Below, piece after piece: positions 17,288 to 28,300 of a stretch of 64,000 nt of DNA. Where the stretch lies: NCBI RefSeq assembly GCF_030541005.1, contig NZ_JASSVM010000004.1, positions 410,043 to 474,042 on the forward strand. Direction: 5' to 3'. This DNA comes from Marinobacter sp. SS5-14b (GTDB lineage Bacteria; Pseudomonadota; Gammaproteobacteria; Pseudomonadales; Oleiphilaceae). The notes under the pieces are model-generated. The model searched no databases. It was not told the origin of the DNA and saw only the letters and a list, made by a program, of their open reading frames with translations. Numbering within the stretch: position 1 is the first letter of the stretch; each line of letters begins with the position of its first letter. A program made the position numbers and the translations under genes.

Positions 17288-17791
17288 TCAGGCGCCGCGT
17301 TTGCCGATCAGCAGGTCCCGGGCTTCGTTGAGCTTGGCGGCCAGGTAATCGTTACCACCGCGATCCGGGTGCACCTTCTGCATCAGCTTGCGGTGGGCAG
17401 CCACCACCTCTTCACGGGTGCAACCTGGCGTCACCCCCAGAATATCGCAGGCTTCCCGCTCGGTCATGGCGCCGGCAACCGGTGCCCGCTGGTCGCCCGT
17501 ACCGGTCTGTCCCGAAGACTCCGGCCCGGAGGAATCACCCATGGCTTTGCGGAACATCGGCGCGTAGCGCATCAGCGCCGGCAGTTTTCTCAACAGCGGA
17601 ATCAGTGCCGCAATGCCGGCGGTGATCACGTGCACCCGGCCAGTCAGCACCATAAACAGCAGCAGGGCACCGCCGGCCACCAGCACCACTTTCCAGATGG
17701 CCGCTTTCTGGCCTTCCGGCGATAGCGCACCCCATTTTTTCAGGATGACAAACACGGCGGCCGCCAGGGCCAGGCCGAGAATCAACTGCAT
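17288..17791 (-). CDS. Membrane-anchored J-domain protein
   Basis: This 167-residue protein has two hydrophobic segments at about 1-18 and 33-65 and a C-terminal J-domain at about 110-165 with the essential HPD motif in KVHPDRGGNDYLAAKLNEARD. That build resembles membrane-bound DnaJ-type co-chaperones that recruit DnaK to the membrane face. It lies two bases from the IclR gene on the same strand, so the two may share a transcript. Confidence 0.82.
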   Translation of the reverse strand: MQLILGLALAAAVFVILKKWGALSPEGQKAAIWKVVLVAGGALLLFMVLTGRVHVITAGIAALIPLLRKLPALMRYAPMFRKAMGDSSGPESSGQTGTGDQRAPVAGAMTEREACDILGVTPGCTREEVVAAHRKLMQKVHPDRGGNDYLAAKLNEARDLLIGKRGA

Positions 17792-17793
17792 GC

Positions 17794-18570
17794 TTAACTC
17801 TCCCCGATTCGGGCTTCAACCTTCGCCTTGAAGGTTTTCAGGGGTTCAAGGTATTTATCGCGGTGCGTCCTTGCCCGACTCACGGGCACAATTGCTGCCA
17901 CTGCAAAACGGCCAAGGTAAGTGTCCATCGCCACTGAGAATGCCGCAATATCCGGCATATACTCTTCGTAATCTTCTGCCACGCCGGACTGGCGGATTTT
18001 TTCAAGGTCTGCCAGCAACTGGCGCTTAACTGCCACGCCTTCGCTACCCGACGGCAAAGTATCCCGCAGAATTTTTTCAACCTTGCTGTCTTCCATGCTG
18101 GCCAACAGGGCCTTGCCTACGGCAGTGGTATGGAAAGGCACGTGAATCACCCCCATGGCCGGCACCACCCGCAGCTCACGCTCTGCCACAATGCGCTCGA
18201 TCACAAGCACCTGGTTGGCTTCCACGCCACAGAACACCAGGGTTTCACCAATCTGGTGGCTGAGTTCTTCCAGCAGGGGACGAGCCACGGAAATCACGTC
18301 AATCCGGGTGTGGTAAAGCAGGCGCCCGAGCTCGGGCCCAAGCCGGTAACCGCCTTCGGCCCGCACCATTTCAACAAAGCCTTCAGCTTCCAGCGCACCG
18401 ATAATGCGCTGAATGGTAGAGCGGGGCAAGGCCACGGCCCGGGCGATTTCCGCCAGGCTCAGGCCGTCGGGATGCTCTCCGAGTTCGCGCATAATCGCCG
18501 CCGCCCGGGCAATCACCTGAATGCCACCCTGGCGACGATCTTCGTGCCCTGTGTCTTCTGTTTGCTGCAT
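17794..18570 (-). CDS. IclR-family transcriptional regulator, likely of the adjacent RND pump
   Basis: This 258-residue regulator has an N-terminal winged helix (IQVIARAAAIMRELGEHPDGLSLAEIARAVALPRSTIQRIIGALEAEGF) and a C-terminal effector-binding domain (about 90-250, with HTTAVGKALLA). It is divergent from an RND efflux operon. In Pseudomonas putida the IclR-type repressors TtgV and SrpS sit the same way beside solvent-efflux pumps, so local repression of the pump is a reasonable inference. The ligand is not known. Confidence 0.85.
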   Translation of the reverse strand: MQQTEDTGHEDRRQGGIQVIARAAAIMRELGEHPDGLSLAEIARAVALPRSTIQRIIGALEAEGFVEMVRAEGGYRLGPELGRLLYHTRIDVISVARPLLEELSHQIGETLVFCGVEANQVLVIERIVAERELRVVPAMGVIHVPFHTTAVGKALLASMEDSKVEKILRDTLPSGSEGVAVKRQLLADLEKIRQSGVAEDYEEYMPDIAAFSVAMDTYLGRFAVAAIVPVSRARTHRDKYLEPLKTFKAKVEARIGES

Positions 18571-18676
18571 GGATTCCTGACTCGTGGGTTTTCGATCACC
18601 CGGTATTACGAGCGCGCAGACAGGCTATGTCAAGCAAGGTTCCCGCCCCCGGCGCAGTAAAATCCGAAGTTTCCTA

Positions 18677-18714
18677 TGTATCACAATACGGTTACAATCC
18701 CGCAATACAATACA
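18677..18714. promoter_or_regulatory. Candidate operator between the IclR gene and the RND operon
   Basis: The divergent gap holds an imperfect inverted repeat with TGTAT on the left and ATACA on the right, and three copies of CAATAC. No clean promoter hexamers could be assigned. It is a candidate binding region for the IclR protein only because of its position. Confidence 0.3.
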
Positions 18715-18758
18715 TTGAACCTATTACCTCCGAGCCAACCACATACGGGGACAACGTT

Positions 18759-19904
18759 GTGATTTCAAACAAACACCTGCCCGACAGCCGCCTGCTGGCG
18801 CTGCTGCTGACCAGTATTTTTGTACTTTCCGGATGCAGCGATCCGGCACCGCAACAACAAAACCAGCGCCCGGCGCCCCAGGTGGGGGTGTATGAAGTGG
18901 AAGAACAACCACTGGCCCTGTCTTCCGCCCTGCCTGGCCGCACCCGCGCCTGGCGGACTGCCGAGGTTCGCCCGCAGGTGAATGGCATTATTGAAGAGCG
19001 ACTGTTCGTTGAAGGCAGCGTAGTGGAAGAAGGCTCCGTGCTGTACCAGATCGATGACGCTCCCTACCGGGCCGCCCTGGCCCGGGCCAATGCCAGCCTG
19101 ACCAATGCCCGCAACCTGGCCAAGCGCTACGAAAACCTGGTGGGCACCCGTTCCATCAGCCAGCAGCAGTATGACGACGCCCTGGCTGCCCTGCGCAGCG
19201 CCGAGGCGGAATACGAAGCCGCCAGCATCAACATGAACTACACCCGGGTGAAAGCCCCGATCACCGGCAAGATCAGCCGTTCGCGAGTCAGCGAAGGCGC
19301 TCTGGTGACCAGCGGCCAGCAGCAGGAAATGGCCACCATCACCCAACTGGACCCGATCTACGTGGACATCGTGCAACCGGTCACCCGCCTTCTGGACCTG
19401 CAGAGCGCTATCGAAGCCGGGCTGATTGAAGCCGATGAGAACGACGTTGTTGAAGTCTCGCTGGTGCTGGAGAACGGCCAGGACTATCAGCACACCGGTT
19501 TGCTGAAGTTCTCCGAAGTGGTGGTCGATGAGGGCACCGGCTCGGTCACCCTGCGGGCTGAATTCCCGAATCCGGATGGCAAGCTGCTGCCCGGTATGTT
19601 TGTTCGCGCGCTGGTGGAAGAAGGCACTCGCCCGAACGCCATCCTGGTGCCCCAGCAAGCGGTGTCACGCGATACCCGCGGCGTACCGACCGTCTGGGTG
19701 CTGGCCGAGGACAACACCGTAAGCGTCCGCCAGATCGAAACCGAACGCACCGTGGGCAACGCCTGGCTGGTGCAAAAGGGGCTGCAGGCCGGTGAACAGG
19801 TGGTGACCGAGGGCGTTCAGCGCCTGGCGCCGGGCATTCCCGTGCAGCCGGCACCGGCAGCCAATGTCGACCTGCAAACCGAATTCGCAACCCAGGCCGA
19901 ATAA
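18759..19904 (+). CDS. RND efflux periplasmic adaptor lipoprotein (AcrA/MexA type)
   Basis: This 381-residue adaptor links the inner-membrane pump to an outer-membrane channel. Its signal ends in the lipobox LSGC (about residue 25). It has the split lipoyl domain (VRPQVNGIIEERLFVEGSVVEEGSVLYQID and NYTRVKAPITGKISRS), the helical hairpin with RSISQQQYDDAL between them, and the family C-terminal barrel. The start was set at a GTG after GGGGAC that begins the lipoprotein signal; the longer frame has no support. It forms an operon with the pump gene 12 bases downstream. Confidence 0.9.
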   Translation: MISNKHLPDSRLLALLLTSIFVLSGCSDPAPQQQNQRPAPQVGVYEVEEQPLALSSALPGRTRAWRTAEVRPQVNGIIEERLFVEGSVVEEGSVLYQIDDAPYRAALARANASLTNARNLAKRYENLVGTRSISQQQYDDALAALRSAEAEYEAASINMNYTRVKAPITGKISRSRVSEGALVTSGQQQEMATITQLDPIYVDIVQPVTRLLDLQSAIEAGLIEADENDVVEVSLVLENGQDYQHTGLLKFSEVVVDEGTGSVTLRAEFPNPDGKLLPGMFVRALVEEGTRPNAILVPQQAVSRDTRGVPTVWVLAEDNTVSVRQIETERTVGNAWLVQKGLQAGEQVVTEGVQRLAPGIPVQPAPAANVDLQTEFATQAE

Positions 19905-19916
19905 GGAGCTCCGGAC

Positions 19917-22900
19917 ATGCCCCGATTTTTTATCGAACGCCCCATATTTGCCTGGGTCGTCGCCCTGATGCTGATGCTCGGCGGTGGACTGGCAGTAAAG
20001 AACCTCGCCGTTAACCAGTTTCCGGATGTCGCCCCGCCGGCGATTGCCTTGTCGGTGAATTACCCCGGCGCTTCCGCCCAGACCGTGCAGGACACGGTGG
20101 TCCAGGTGATCGAGCAACAGCTCAACGGCCTGGACGGCTTGCGCTACATCTCCTCCGAGAGCAACTCGGATGGCAGCATGACCATCATTGCCACCTTCGA
20201 ACAGGGCACCGACCCAGACATCGCCCAGGTGCAGGTGCAAAACAAACTGCAGCTGGCCAACCCGCTGCTGCCCGAAGAAGTGCAGCGTCAAGGCATCCGG
20301 GTATCCAAGTACAAGGTGAACTTCTTCACCGTCTTTGCGCTGACCAGCCCTGATGGCAAGTACACCCAGGGCGACCTGGCCGATTACATCGTATCCAACA
20401 TCCAGGACCCGGTTGCGCGAACCCAGGGCGTCGGTGACTTTCTGCTGTTCGGCTCCCAGTACGCCATGCGCCTGTGGCTCGACCCCGAAAAACTCAACAG
20501 CTACCAGCTGACCCCGCAGGACGTGATCAATTCGGTGCGCGCCCAGAACGTGCAGGTCTCTGCCGGCCAGCTCGGTGGCCTGCCCACCGCAGAAGGCGTG
20601 CAGCTGCAGGCCACCGTTATCGGCAAGCAGCGCATGAAGACCGCCGAAGAATTCGAAAACATCCTGCTGAAAGTGAACCCGGACGGCTCCCAGGTGCGCC
20701 TGGCCGAGGTCGCCGAGGTGAATCTGGGCAACGAGAACTACGCCATCACCGGTAAATACAACGGCGCGCCGGCAGCCGGTATGGCCCTGCGCCTGGCCAC
20801 CGGCGCCAACCAGCTGGAAACCGCTGGCCGGGTAAAAGAAACCCTGGCAGAACTGGAACGCTTTCTGCCTGAAGGCGTAGAGATCGTCTTCCCCTACGAC
20901 ACCACACCGGTCGTGTCGGCGTCTATCGAGACCGTCGCCATGACGCTGATCGAAGCCGTGGTGCTGGTGTTCCTGGTGATGTTCCTGTTCCTGCAAAGCT
21001 GGCGCGCCACCATCATTCCCACACTGGCGGTGCCGGTGGTTCTGCTGGCTACCTTTGGCGTACTGTACGCCTTTGGCTTCACCGTCAACGTGATGACCAT
21101 GTTTGCCATGGTCCTGGCCATCGGTTTGCTGGTGGACGACGCCATCGTAGTAGTGGAAAACGTCGAGCGACTGATGGAAGAAGAGGGGCTGTCGCCCAAG
21201 GAAGCCGCCAAGAAATCCATGGACCAGATCTCCGGCGCACTGCTGGGCATCGGCCTGGTGATTTCGGCGGTGTTCCTGCCCATGGCCTTTTTTGGCGGCG
21301 CCACCGGGGTGATCTACCGGCAGTTCTCGGTCACCATCATCTCGGCAATGTCGTTCTCTGTGCTGGTGGCATTTATTTTCACCCCGGCCCTGTGCGCCAC
21401 CTTGCTGAAACCCGGCGACCAGCACGTCAGGAAAGGCTTTTTCGGCTGGTTTAACCGCACCTTTGACCGCAGCGCAGACCGCTACAAATCAGGCGTCAGT
21501 TACCTGATCAAACGTAAGGGCCGCTTCATGGGCGTGTACCTGTTGCTGGTCGTGGCTGTGGGCTTCCTGTTCAAGGGCCTGCCCACCGCGTTCCTGCCGG
21601 ACGAAGATCAGGGCGTGATGATTGTGATGGTGCAGCTGCCCACCAATGCCACGGGCGAGCGCACCGAAGCCGTACTGGCAGAAGCTGGAAATTATTTGCT
21701 GGAAGAAGAGTCCGAGGTGGTCAAGAGCGTGATGTCTGTGCGGGGCTTCAACTTCGCCGGCCGTGGCCAGAACTCCGGTATTCTGTTCGTGGACCTGAAG
21801 CCCTTTGCTGACCGGGAAAGCTTTGCCCAGAGCGTGTTCGCCCTCGCGGGTCGCTCCGGGGCAAGGTTCGCCCAGATCAAAGACGCCATCGTGTTCCCGA
21901 TTGTGCCACCGGCCATTCTGGAGCTCGGCAACGCCACCGGCTTTGACCTCTACCTGAAAGACAACGGAGCTATCGGCCACCACGCCCTGATGGCCGCCAC
22001 CAATGAGTTTATCAGCAGAGCCAATGCCGCGCCGGAGCTGAACATGGTGCGCCACAACGGCCTGCCGGACGAGCCCCAATACCAGGTGATCATCGATGAC
22101 GAAAAAGCCCGGCTGTTGCAGGTGTCCATTGCCGACATCAATGCCACCATGTCTGCCGCCTGGGGTTCGAGCTATGTGAACGACTTCCTGCACAACGGCC
22201 GGGTAAAGAAAGTCTATGTGCAGGGCAAACCGGATTCACGACTGGCACCGGAAGACTTCGACAAATGGTTTGTGCGCAACGCCCAGGGTGAGATGGTGCC
22301 CTTTGCCGCCTTCGCCACCGGCGAGTGGGTGTACGGTTCGCCGCGCCTGCAGCGGTATCAGGGCGTGCCCGCTACGCAAATTCAGGGCGCTCCGGCTAAC
22401 GGTTACAGCACTGGCGATGCCATGGCCGCACTGGAACGCATTGCCGCCGACCTGCCCCAGGGCCTGGGTCTGGAATACACCGGTCTGTCGTTCGAGGAAA
22501 AACAGGCCGGCAACCAGGCGATGATGCTGTACCTGCTGTCGATCCTGGTGGTGTTCCTGTGTTTAGCGGCCCTGTATGAAAGCTGGTCAATTCCGTTTGC
22601 GGTGATCATGCTGGTGCCACTCGGCGTGCTTGGCGCGGTTCTGGCCACCATGGCCCGGGGCCTGTCCAACGATGTGTTCTTCCAGGTGGGCATGCTGACC
22701 ACCATGGGACTGGCCGCCAAGAACGCCATTCTGATCGTGGAATTTGCCCGACAGCTGTATGAGCAGGAAGGCAAGCCGCTGCTGCAGGCCACCGCCGAGG
22801 CCGCCCGCCTGCGCCTGCGGCCGATCATCATGACCTCGCTGGCGTTCATCTTCGGGGTACTGCCCATGGCCATCGCCAGCGGCGCTTCCAGCGCCAGCCA

Positions 22901-23027
22901 GCATGCCATCGGTACCGCGGTGGTCGGTGGCACCCTGGCTGCGACCGTCCTGGCGGTCTTCTTTGTACCGCTGTTCTACGTGTTTGTCGTGGGCCTGACC
23001 GGAAAGCGGAAATCGTCTGGGGGTTAG
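19917..23027 (+). CDS. RND multidrug efflux pump (AcrB/MexB type)
   Basis: This 1036-residue inner-membrane transporter has the full HAE1 layout: N-terminal [16 protein letters not shown], two large periplasmic loops and twelve helices. The paired aspartates of helix 4 are present in [18 protein letters not shown]. It should expel hydrophobic compounds with the adaptor encoded upstream. No outer-membrane channel gene follows, so a TolC-type partner must be encoded elsewhere. A small hairpin (CTGGGGG, loop, complement) overlaps the stop codon at 23017-23034 but has no T-tract. Confidence 0.95.
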   Translation: MPRFFIERPIFAWVVALMLMLGGGLAVKNLAVNQFPDVAPPAIALSVNYPGASAQTVQDTVVQVIEQQLNGLDGLRYISSESNSDGSMTIIATFEQGTDPDIAQVQVQNKLQLANPLLPEEVQRQGIRVSKYKVNFFTVFALTSPDGKYTQGDLADYIVSNIQDPVARTQGVGDFLLFGSQYAMRLWLDPEKLNSYQLTPQDVINSVRAQNVQVSAGQLGGLPTAEGVQLQATVIGKQRMKTAEEFENILLKVNPDGSQVRLAEVAEVNLGNENYAITGKYNGAPAAGMALRLATGANQLETAGRVKETLAELERFLPEGVEIVFPYDTTPVVSASIETVAMTLIEAVVLVFLVMFLFLQSWRATIIPTLAVPVVLLATFGVLYAFGFTVNVMTMFAMVLAIGLLVDDAIVVVENVERLMEEEGLSPKEAAKKSMDQISGALLGIGLVISAVFLPMAFFGGATGVIYRQFSVTIISAMSFSVLVAFIFTPALCATLLKPGDQHVRKGFFGWFNRTFDRSADRYKSGVSYLIKRKGRFMGVYLLLVVAVGFLFKGLPTAFLPDEDQGVMIVMVQLPTNATGERTEAVLAEAGNYLLEEESEVVKSVMSVRGFNFAGRGQNSGILFVDLKPFADRESFAQSVFALAGRSGARFAQIKDAIVFPIVPPAILELGNATGFDLYLKDNGAIGHHALMAATNEFISRANAAPELNMVRHNGLPDEPQYQVIIDDEKARLLQVSIADINATMSAAWGSSYVNDFLHNGRVKKVYVQGKPDSRLAPEDFDKWFVRNAQGEMVPFAAFATGEWVYGSPRLQRYQGVPATQIQGAPANGYSTGDAMAALERIAADLPQGLGLEYTGLSFEEKQAGNQAMMLYLLSILVVFLCLAALYESWSIPFAVIMLVPLGVLGAVLATMARGLSNDVFFQVGMLTTMGLAAKNAILIVEFARQLYEQEGKPLLQATAEAARLRLRPIIMTSLAFIFGVLPMAIASGASSASQHAIGTAVVGGTLAATVLAVFFVPLFYVFVVGLTGKRKSSGG

Positions 23028-23039
23028 CCCCCAGCCGAT

Positions 23040-23861
23040 TTAGCCAAAGTGAAAACCGGATAGCTGAGTCTTCATAACTTGCTCGGAATAAACCTTCTGG
23101 CCGCTCGCATTGCCGGCTGCCCCGGCCGCGACCATCAATGGGATCAGGTGCTCTTCGTGCCCCGGTGGATGGCACTGGAGGGCATGGGGTCCGTCAGACC
23201 AGTGGCTGAGCAGAGCTTCACGTCGGTCCGGGTGTTCGGCAACCACCTGCGTCAGCCAGGCATCAAAGGCTTCCGACAGGGGTGTAAAGCGCGAATCACC
23301 GTAACCACGCATATTGTGAAAACTCATACCGCTGCCAACGATCAGCACGCCCTCGTGCCGCAAAGCGGCCAGCGCCTTACCGGCCGCAAGATGGGCCGCC
23401 GGATTCAGATCCTGTCGCAGCGACAGTTGCACCACCGGGATATCCGCCTCCGGAAACATCAGTTTCAGGGGGATGAACATGCCATGGTCAAACCCTCGCC
23501 CGGCATCGCCCCGGCTTTCCAGACCGGCCCCGGCCAGCAAGCTGACAATGCGTTCCGCCAGCGCCGGGGCGCCAGGTGCCGGGTATTCCAGCTCATAGGT
23601 GTGCTCTGGAAAACCGTAATAGTCGTAGATCAACTCCGGCTGCGATCCGGTGGTGACCCGGAACTCGTCTGCCAGCCAATGGGCCGACACCAGCACAATG
23701 GCCTTGGGACGGGCCGGCAATCTTGACGATATACCCTTGAGATAGGTCGCCATACCATCCCAGGCATCGGCCGGATTCCAGTCCATAAAGAAACAGGGGC
23801 CGGCACCATGGGGAATGAACAACACCGGCTGGGCGGCAGAAACCGCGTTGCTTTGTGACAT
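23040..23861 (-). CDS. ygiD: DODA-type extradiol dioxygenase (YgiD family)
   Basis: This 273-residue enzyme belongs to the LigB-like, class III extradiol dioxygenases that open catechol-type rings with Fe(II) or Zn(II). Candidate metal and catalytic histidines occur in FIPHGAGP, LVSAHWLAD, FDHGMFIPLKL and PPGHEEHLIPLMVA. The E. coli relative YgiD opens DOPA. It is transcribed convergently with the RND pump and seems monocistronic. The natural substrate here is unknown. Confidence 0.88.
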   Translation of the reverse strand: MSQSNAVSAAQPVLFIPHGAGPCFFMDWNPADAWDGMATYLKGISSRLPARPKAIVLVSAHWLADEFRVTTGSQPELIYDYYGFPEHTYELEYPAPGAPALAERIVSLLAGAGLESRGDAGRGFDHGMFIPLKLMFPEADIPVVQLSLRQDLNPAAHLAAGKALAALRHEGVLIVGSGMSFHNMRGYGDSRFTPLSEAFDAWLTQVVAEHPDRREALLSHWSDGPHALQCHPPGHEEHLIPLMVAAGAAGNASGQKVYSEQVMKTQLSGFHFG

Positions 23862-23950
23862 AAATAAAGCCCTCCGGGTGGAATAGCGTCAGGTTGCAGG
23901 TACAACCAATTTACGCTCATTTTCTGGCGACGAGAACCTGCTAAAATACC

Positions 23951-23965
23951 CCTACTGACAGTAGG
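23951..23965. promoter_or_regulatory. Perfect 15-bp palindrome upstream of the second RND operon
   Basis: CCTACTGACAGTAGG is an exact palindrome around a central A. It lies just after a TAAAAT that could be a -10 element, a position suited to a repressor. A 26-codon frame with its own AGGA site starts at 23973 and ends near 24053; it matches nothing recognised. The rest of the 416-base gap before the adaptor gene shows a TTGACT near 24150 but no clear -10. Confidence 0.45.
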
Positions 23966-24277
23966 AAATCACATGCTCGATCGCTTCACTGTGGAGCAAT
24001 TTGCCGGGTCAGCGTGCAACTCAGCAGATCATGCTCAGACGAGCACTCTTTAAGAATTCAAAGGCGAAGACATCCAACCACGCATGATTCCCGTATCGGA
24101 ATGAGTGACAATGCCGAGCAGCTTTTGTAGCATGCTACCCTAAACCGCCAATTGACTTTTTCGGCTGCTCCTACCCTCTGTGTCAGCAGTCCTTTTAACA
24201 TGGAAAGCTGGTAGCCTTCCGTTTTGAATGTTCGGCGACTCAACAACTCTCAGGAATTCATTCCCAGGAACAGACCT

Positions 24278-25375
24278 ATGCGCACCGCATCCCGTTTTGT
24301 CATCGTCATCATTTTCCTTGGCGTCGTTCTCGGCGGCATCTTCGGCTATAAATTCATGCAGTTTGGCCAGATGAAAGAAATGATGTCTCAACCCCAGCCA
24401 CCGGCCATTATTTCCGTGACCAAAGCAACGACCGAGACCTGGCAGCCCGCCATCAAAGCGGTAGGCAGTGTTGAGGCCGTCAACGGCATTGCAGTCTCCA
24501 ATGAAGTGCCGGGTGTTATCGAGACCGTCAACTTCGAATCCGGCGACACGGTCAGCAAGGGCGACGTTCTGATCCGGCTGGACGCTGCCATTGATGAGGC
24601 AGCCCTGCGCACTCGCCGCGCCGAAGCCCAACTGGCACAACAGGAGTTCAAACGGGTGTCTGACCTGCTGCCCAAGCGGGCCGTGTCCCAGTCCCAGTAC
24701 GATGAAGCCAAGGCCAATTTTGACGCAGCCGGCGCCCGGGTCAACGAGGCCGAGGCCCAGCTGAGTAAAAAGGTCATCCGCGCCCCGTTCGATGGCACTC
24801 TCGGCATCCGCATGGTAGACCAGGGTGAATACCTGCCAACAGGCACGCCCATTGTTGAAATCAACATGCTGGATCCGATTTACGTGGATTACACCCTGTC
24901 TGAAAAGTACATGCCGGATGTTGCCCGGGGTTACCCGGTATCGGTCACCGTGGCCGCCGTGCCGGATCGGGTTTTCGAAGGTGAAGTCAGCGCCATTAAC
25001 ACCTCGGTAAATCCGGAGACCCGCACCGTGCGGATGCGCGCCACCCTCAGCAACGAAGACAGTCTGCTGCGCCCGGGCATGTTCGCCACCATTCAGACCG
25101 GCCAGCCACGGGACAACGAAGTGGTGACACTGCCCCGCACGGCCATCTCCTATAACACTTACGGCAACTTCGTGTTCGTCGTCGCTGAGAACGACAAGGG
25201 TGAACAGGTGGTTAACCGTCGCAGCGTGATGACCGGCGAAGTCCGTGATGGTCGTGCCTCGATCACTTCCGGCCTTGAAGCCGGCGAAACCGTGGTTGCC
25301 AAAGGCCTGCTGAGACTGAGAGCCGGCCAGCGGGTCGACATTCAGGACGAATCCGGCCAGGAGGCGTCTGAGTAA
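24278..25375 (+). CDS. RND efflux periplasmic adaptor (MexE/VexE-like)
   Basis: This 365-residue adaptor has an N-terminal membrane anchor (RFVIVIIFLGVVLGGIFGYKF) rather than a lipobox. It carries the lipoyl halves (VSNEVPGVIETVNFESGDTVSKGDVLIRLD and IRAPFDGTLGIRMVDQGEYL) and the hairpin with AVSQSQYDEAKANFDAAGA. The ATG after CCCAGGAACAGACCT is preferred; an upstream reading adds 18 unlikely residues. Its stop overlaps the start of the pump gene (TAATG), so the pair is coupled. Confidence 0.9.
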   Translation: MRTASRFVIVIIFLGVVLGGIFGYKFMQFGQMKEMMSQPQPPAIISVTKATTETWQPAIKAVGSVEAVNGIAVSNEVPGVIETVNFESGDTVSKGDVLIRLDAAIDEAALRTRRAEAQLAQQEFKRVSDLLPKRAVSQSQYDEAKANFDAAGARVNEAEAQLSKKVIRAPFDGTLGIRMVDQGEYLPTGTPIVEINMLDPIYVDYTLSEKYMPDVARGYPVSVTVAAVPDRVFEGEVSAINTSVNPETRTVRMRATLSNEDSLLRPGMFATIQTGQPRDNEVVTLPRTAISYNTYGNFVFVVAENDKGEQVVNRRSVMTGEVRDGRASITSGLEAGETVVAKGLLRLRAGQRVDIQDESGQEASE

Positions 25376-28300
25376 TGAAATTCACCGACATTTTTGTCCA
25401 CCGGCCGGTACTGGCCACGGTGGTCAGCCTGCTGATCCTCTTGCTCGGTGCACGGGCCGCCATGGAAATGGAAATCCGTCAGTACCCGCAACTGGAAAGC
25501 ACCACGGTTACCGTGACAACCGCTTACCCCGGTGCCAGCTCGGATCTGATCAAAGGATTTATCACCACACCGCTGCAGCAGGCCATCGCCGAAGCTAGCG
25601 GTATCGACTACCTGACCTCCACCAGCTCCCAGAGTGTGTCGACCATTCAGGCCAAGATGGTACTGAACTACGACGCCAACGATGCCCTGGCGGAGATTCA
25701 GGCCAAGGTTGCCAGTCAGCGCAACGTACTGCCTGGCGAGGCTGAAGACCCCGTCATCACCTCCACCACCGGTGATGAAACCGCGCTGATGTACATCGCG
25801 TTTTACAGCACCGAGCTGGAAGTTCCCCAGATTACCGATTACCTGACCCGGGTTGTTCAGCCCAAGCTGCAGGCGTTGTCGGGCGTGGGTAAAGCCCAGC
25901 TGCTGGGCCGCACCTTTGCCCTGCGCATCTGGCTGGATCCCGAGCGTTTGGCCGCCGTCGACATGACGCCGGTTGAAGTCGCCGCAAAGCTTCGGGCCAA
26001 CAATTATCAGGCCGCGGTGGGCAAAACCCGTGACAAGTACACCGAAGTCAGCCTGACCAGCGATACCGACATTGCCGACCCAGAGGCCTTCCGTAACCTG
26101 GTGGTCAAACAGTCAGGCGGTACACTGATCCGTCTGCAGGATATCGCCCGGGTCGAACTTGGCTCCCAGAGCTATGACCAGCTGGCGCTCTACAAAGGCC
26201 AGCCGGCCACCTATGTCGCCATTGAAATGGCACCCGGCGCCAACCCTCTGACCGTAGCTGACCTGGTCAAGCAAGAGTTACCAGACATCGAAAGCCAGCT
26301 ACCCAGTGGCCTGAACGTGCGCCTGGCCTACGATGCCTCTGACTTTATTGATGATTCCATCAATGAAGTGATTGCCACCCTGCTGGAAGCTATGGTGATC
26401 GTTCTGGTGGTGGTGTTCCTGTGCCTCGGTTCGATACGCGCGTCCATCGTGCCATCGGTTGCAGTGCCACTGTCACTGGTCGGCGGTGCCTTTGTCATGC
26501 TGATGTTTGGCTTCTCCCTGAACTTGCTGACCCTGCTATCCATGGTACTGGCCATCGGGCTGGTGGTGGACGACGCCATCATCATGGTAGAGAACGTACA
26601 CCGGCACATCGAGCAGGGCGAATCCCGCTTTGAAGCCGCCATCAATGGCGCACGGGAAATGGCCATGCCCATCATCGCCATGACCACCACCCTGGTCGCA
26701 GTTTATGCACCCATCGGCTTTATGGGCGGCCTGGTCGGCTCGCTGTTTACAGAGTTTGCCTTCACCCTGGCCGGTACCGTCGTGATTTCCGGTATCGTCG
26801 CCCTGACCTTGTCCCCCATGTTGTCCAGCAAGGTGCTGAAACCCCACGGTAACCCCGGCAAATTTGAGCAGCTGGTAGAAAAGACGTTCAACGGTCTCGC
26901 CAACCTCTACAAGGGCGCGCTGACATCGTTGATGCAGACCAAGTCTGTGGTGATTTTCTTCGCGGTGGTGGTGCTGGGCTCCATCTACTTCATGGTGATG
27001 ATGAGTCAGAACGAACTGGCCCCCACCGAGGACCAGGGCATTCTGTTTTACCAGGGCCTGGGCCCGGAAACATCCACTCTGGATTATCTGTATGACCACG
27101 GCCAGGAAGTTCAGGAACGGATGTCCACCGTGGATGGCTACAGCGAAGACTTCATGATTCTGGGCGTCACCAGTCCGAACGCCGTATTTGGTGGTTTCAA
27201 ACTGGCACCCTGGAGCGAGCGGGAAATCTCCCAGTTCGACATCCAGCCCAAGCTGGACGCGGAACTGAAGAACGTCACCGGCCTGCAGACTGCGGTTTTC
27301 CCCCGCCCGTCCCTGCCGGGTTCCGGCGGCGGCCTGCCGTTCCAGTTCGTGATCTCTACCGGTGGCACCTATGAGCAACTGGACCAGGTAGCAGATGAGA
27401 TGCTTGGCAAAGCCATGCAAAGCGGCAACTTCATGTTCCTGAAGAAATCCATCAACTTTGACAAGCCGGTTACCCGCATCAGCGTGGACCGTGACCGGGT
27501 CGCCGATCTGGGCCTGTCCATGCAGGATGTCGGTCAGTCCCTGGCCAGCATGCTCAGTGGTGGTTACATCAACCGATTCAATATGGAAGGCCGTTCCTAC
27601 CAGGTGATTCCGCAGGTTGATGATCAGTTCCGCCCCAGTAAGGAGTCTCTGGACGACTACTATATCCGCGCCGGCAACGGTGAACTGGTGCCGCTGTCCA
27701 GCGTCGTCACTTTCACCGAAGAGGTAGAACCGTCAAACCGCACCCAGTTCAATCAGCAGAACTCGCTGACGCTGGAGGGTGTGGTCATGCCCGGTGTTGC
27801 CGCAGGCACGGCCATGGAGTTTATCGAGCAGACCGCCGCTGAGGTGTTCCCCCAGGGCTTCAGCTTTGACTACACCGGCGAGTCACGCCAGCTGGCGAAC
27901 CAGGGTAGCGCCCTGGTGGTGACTTTCTTCCTGTCACTGGTGGTGATCTACCTGGTTTTGGCGGCTCAGTTCGAGAGCTGGCGCGACCCGATCATCATTC
28001 TGGTTTCCGTACCCATGTCGGTCGCGGGCGCCATGGCCTTCATCGTGCTCGGCTTTGCCACCATGAACATCTACACCCAGGTGGGCCTGATCACGCTGAT
28101 TGGTGTGGTGTCGAAGAACGGCATACTGATCGTGGAGTTCGCCAACCAGCTGCAGAAGGACCGGGGTCTCAACAAGATCGAGGCCGTCATCGAAGCAGCG
28201 GCTATCCGGCTGCGCCCGATCATCATGACGTCACTGGCGCTGATCTTCGCCATGGTACCGCTACTGATAGCCGTGGGCCCGGGTGCGGAAAGCCGCTTCG

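Noticed and set aside
19665..21425. Long open frame antisense to the first RND pump
   Set aside because: It lies wholly within the strongly supported adaptor and pump genes, and its His-, Gln- and Gly-rich translation is typical of a frame mirrored from high-GC coding DNA.
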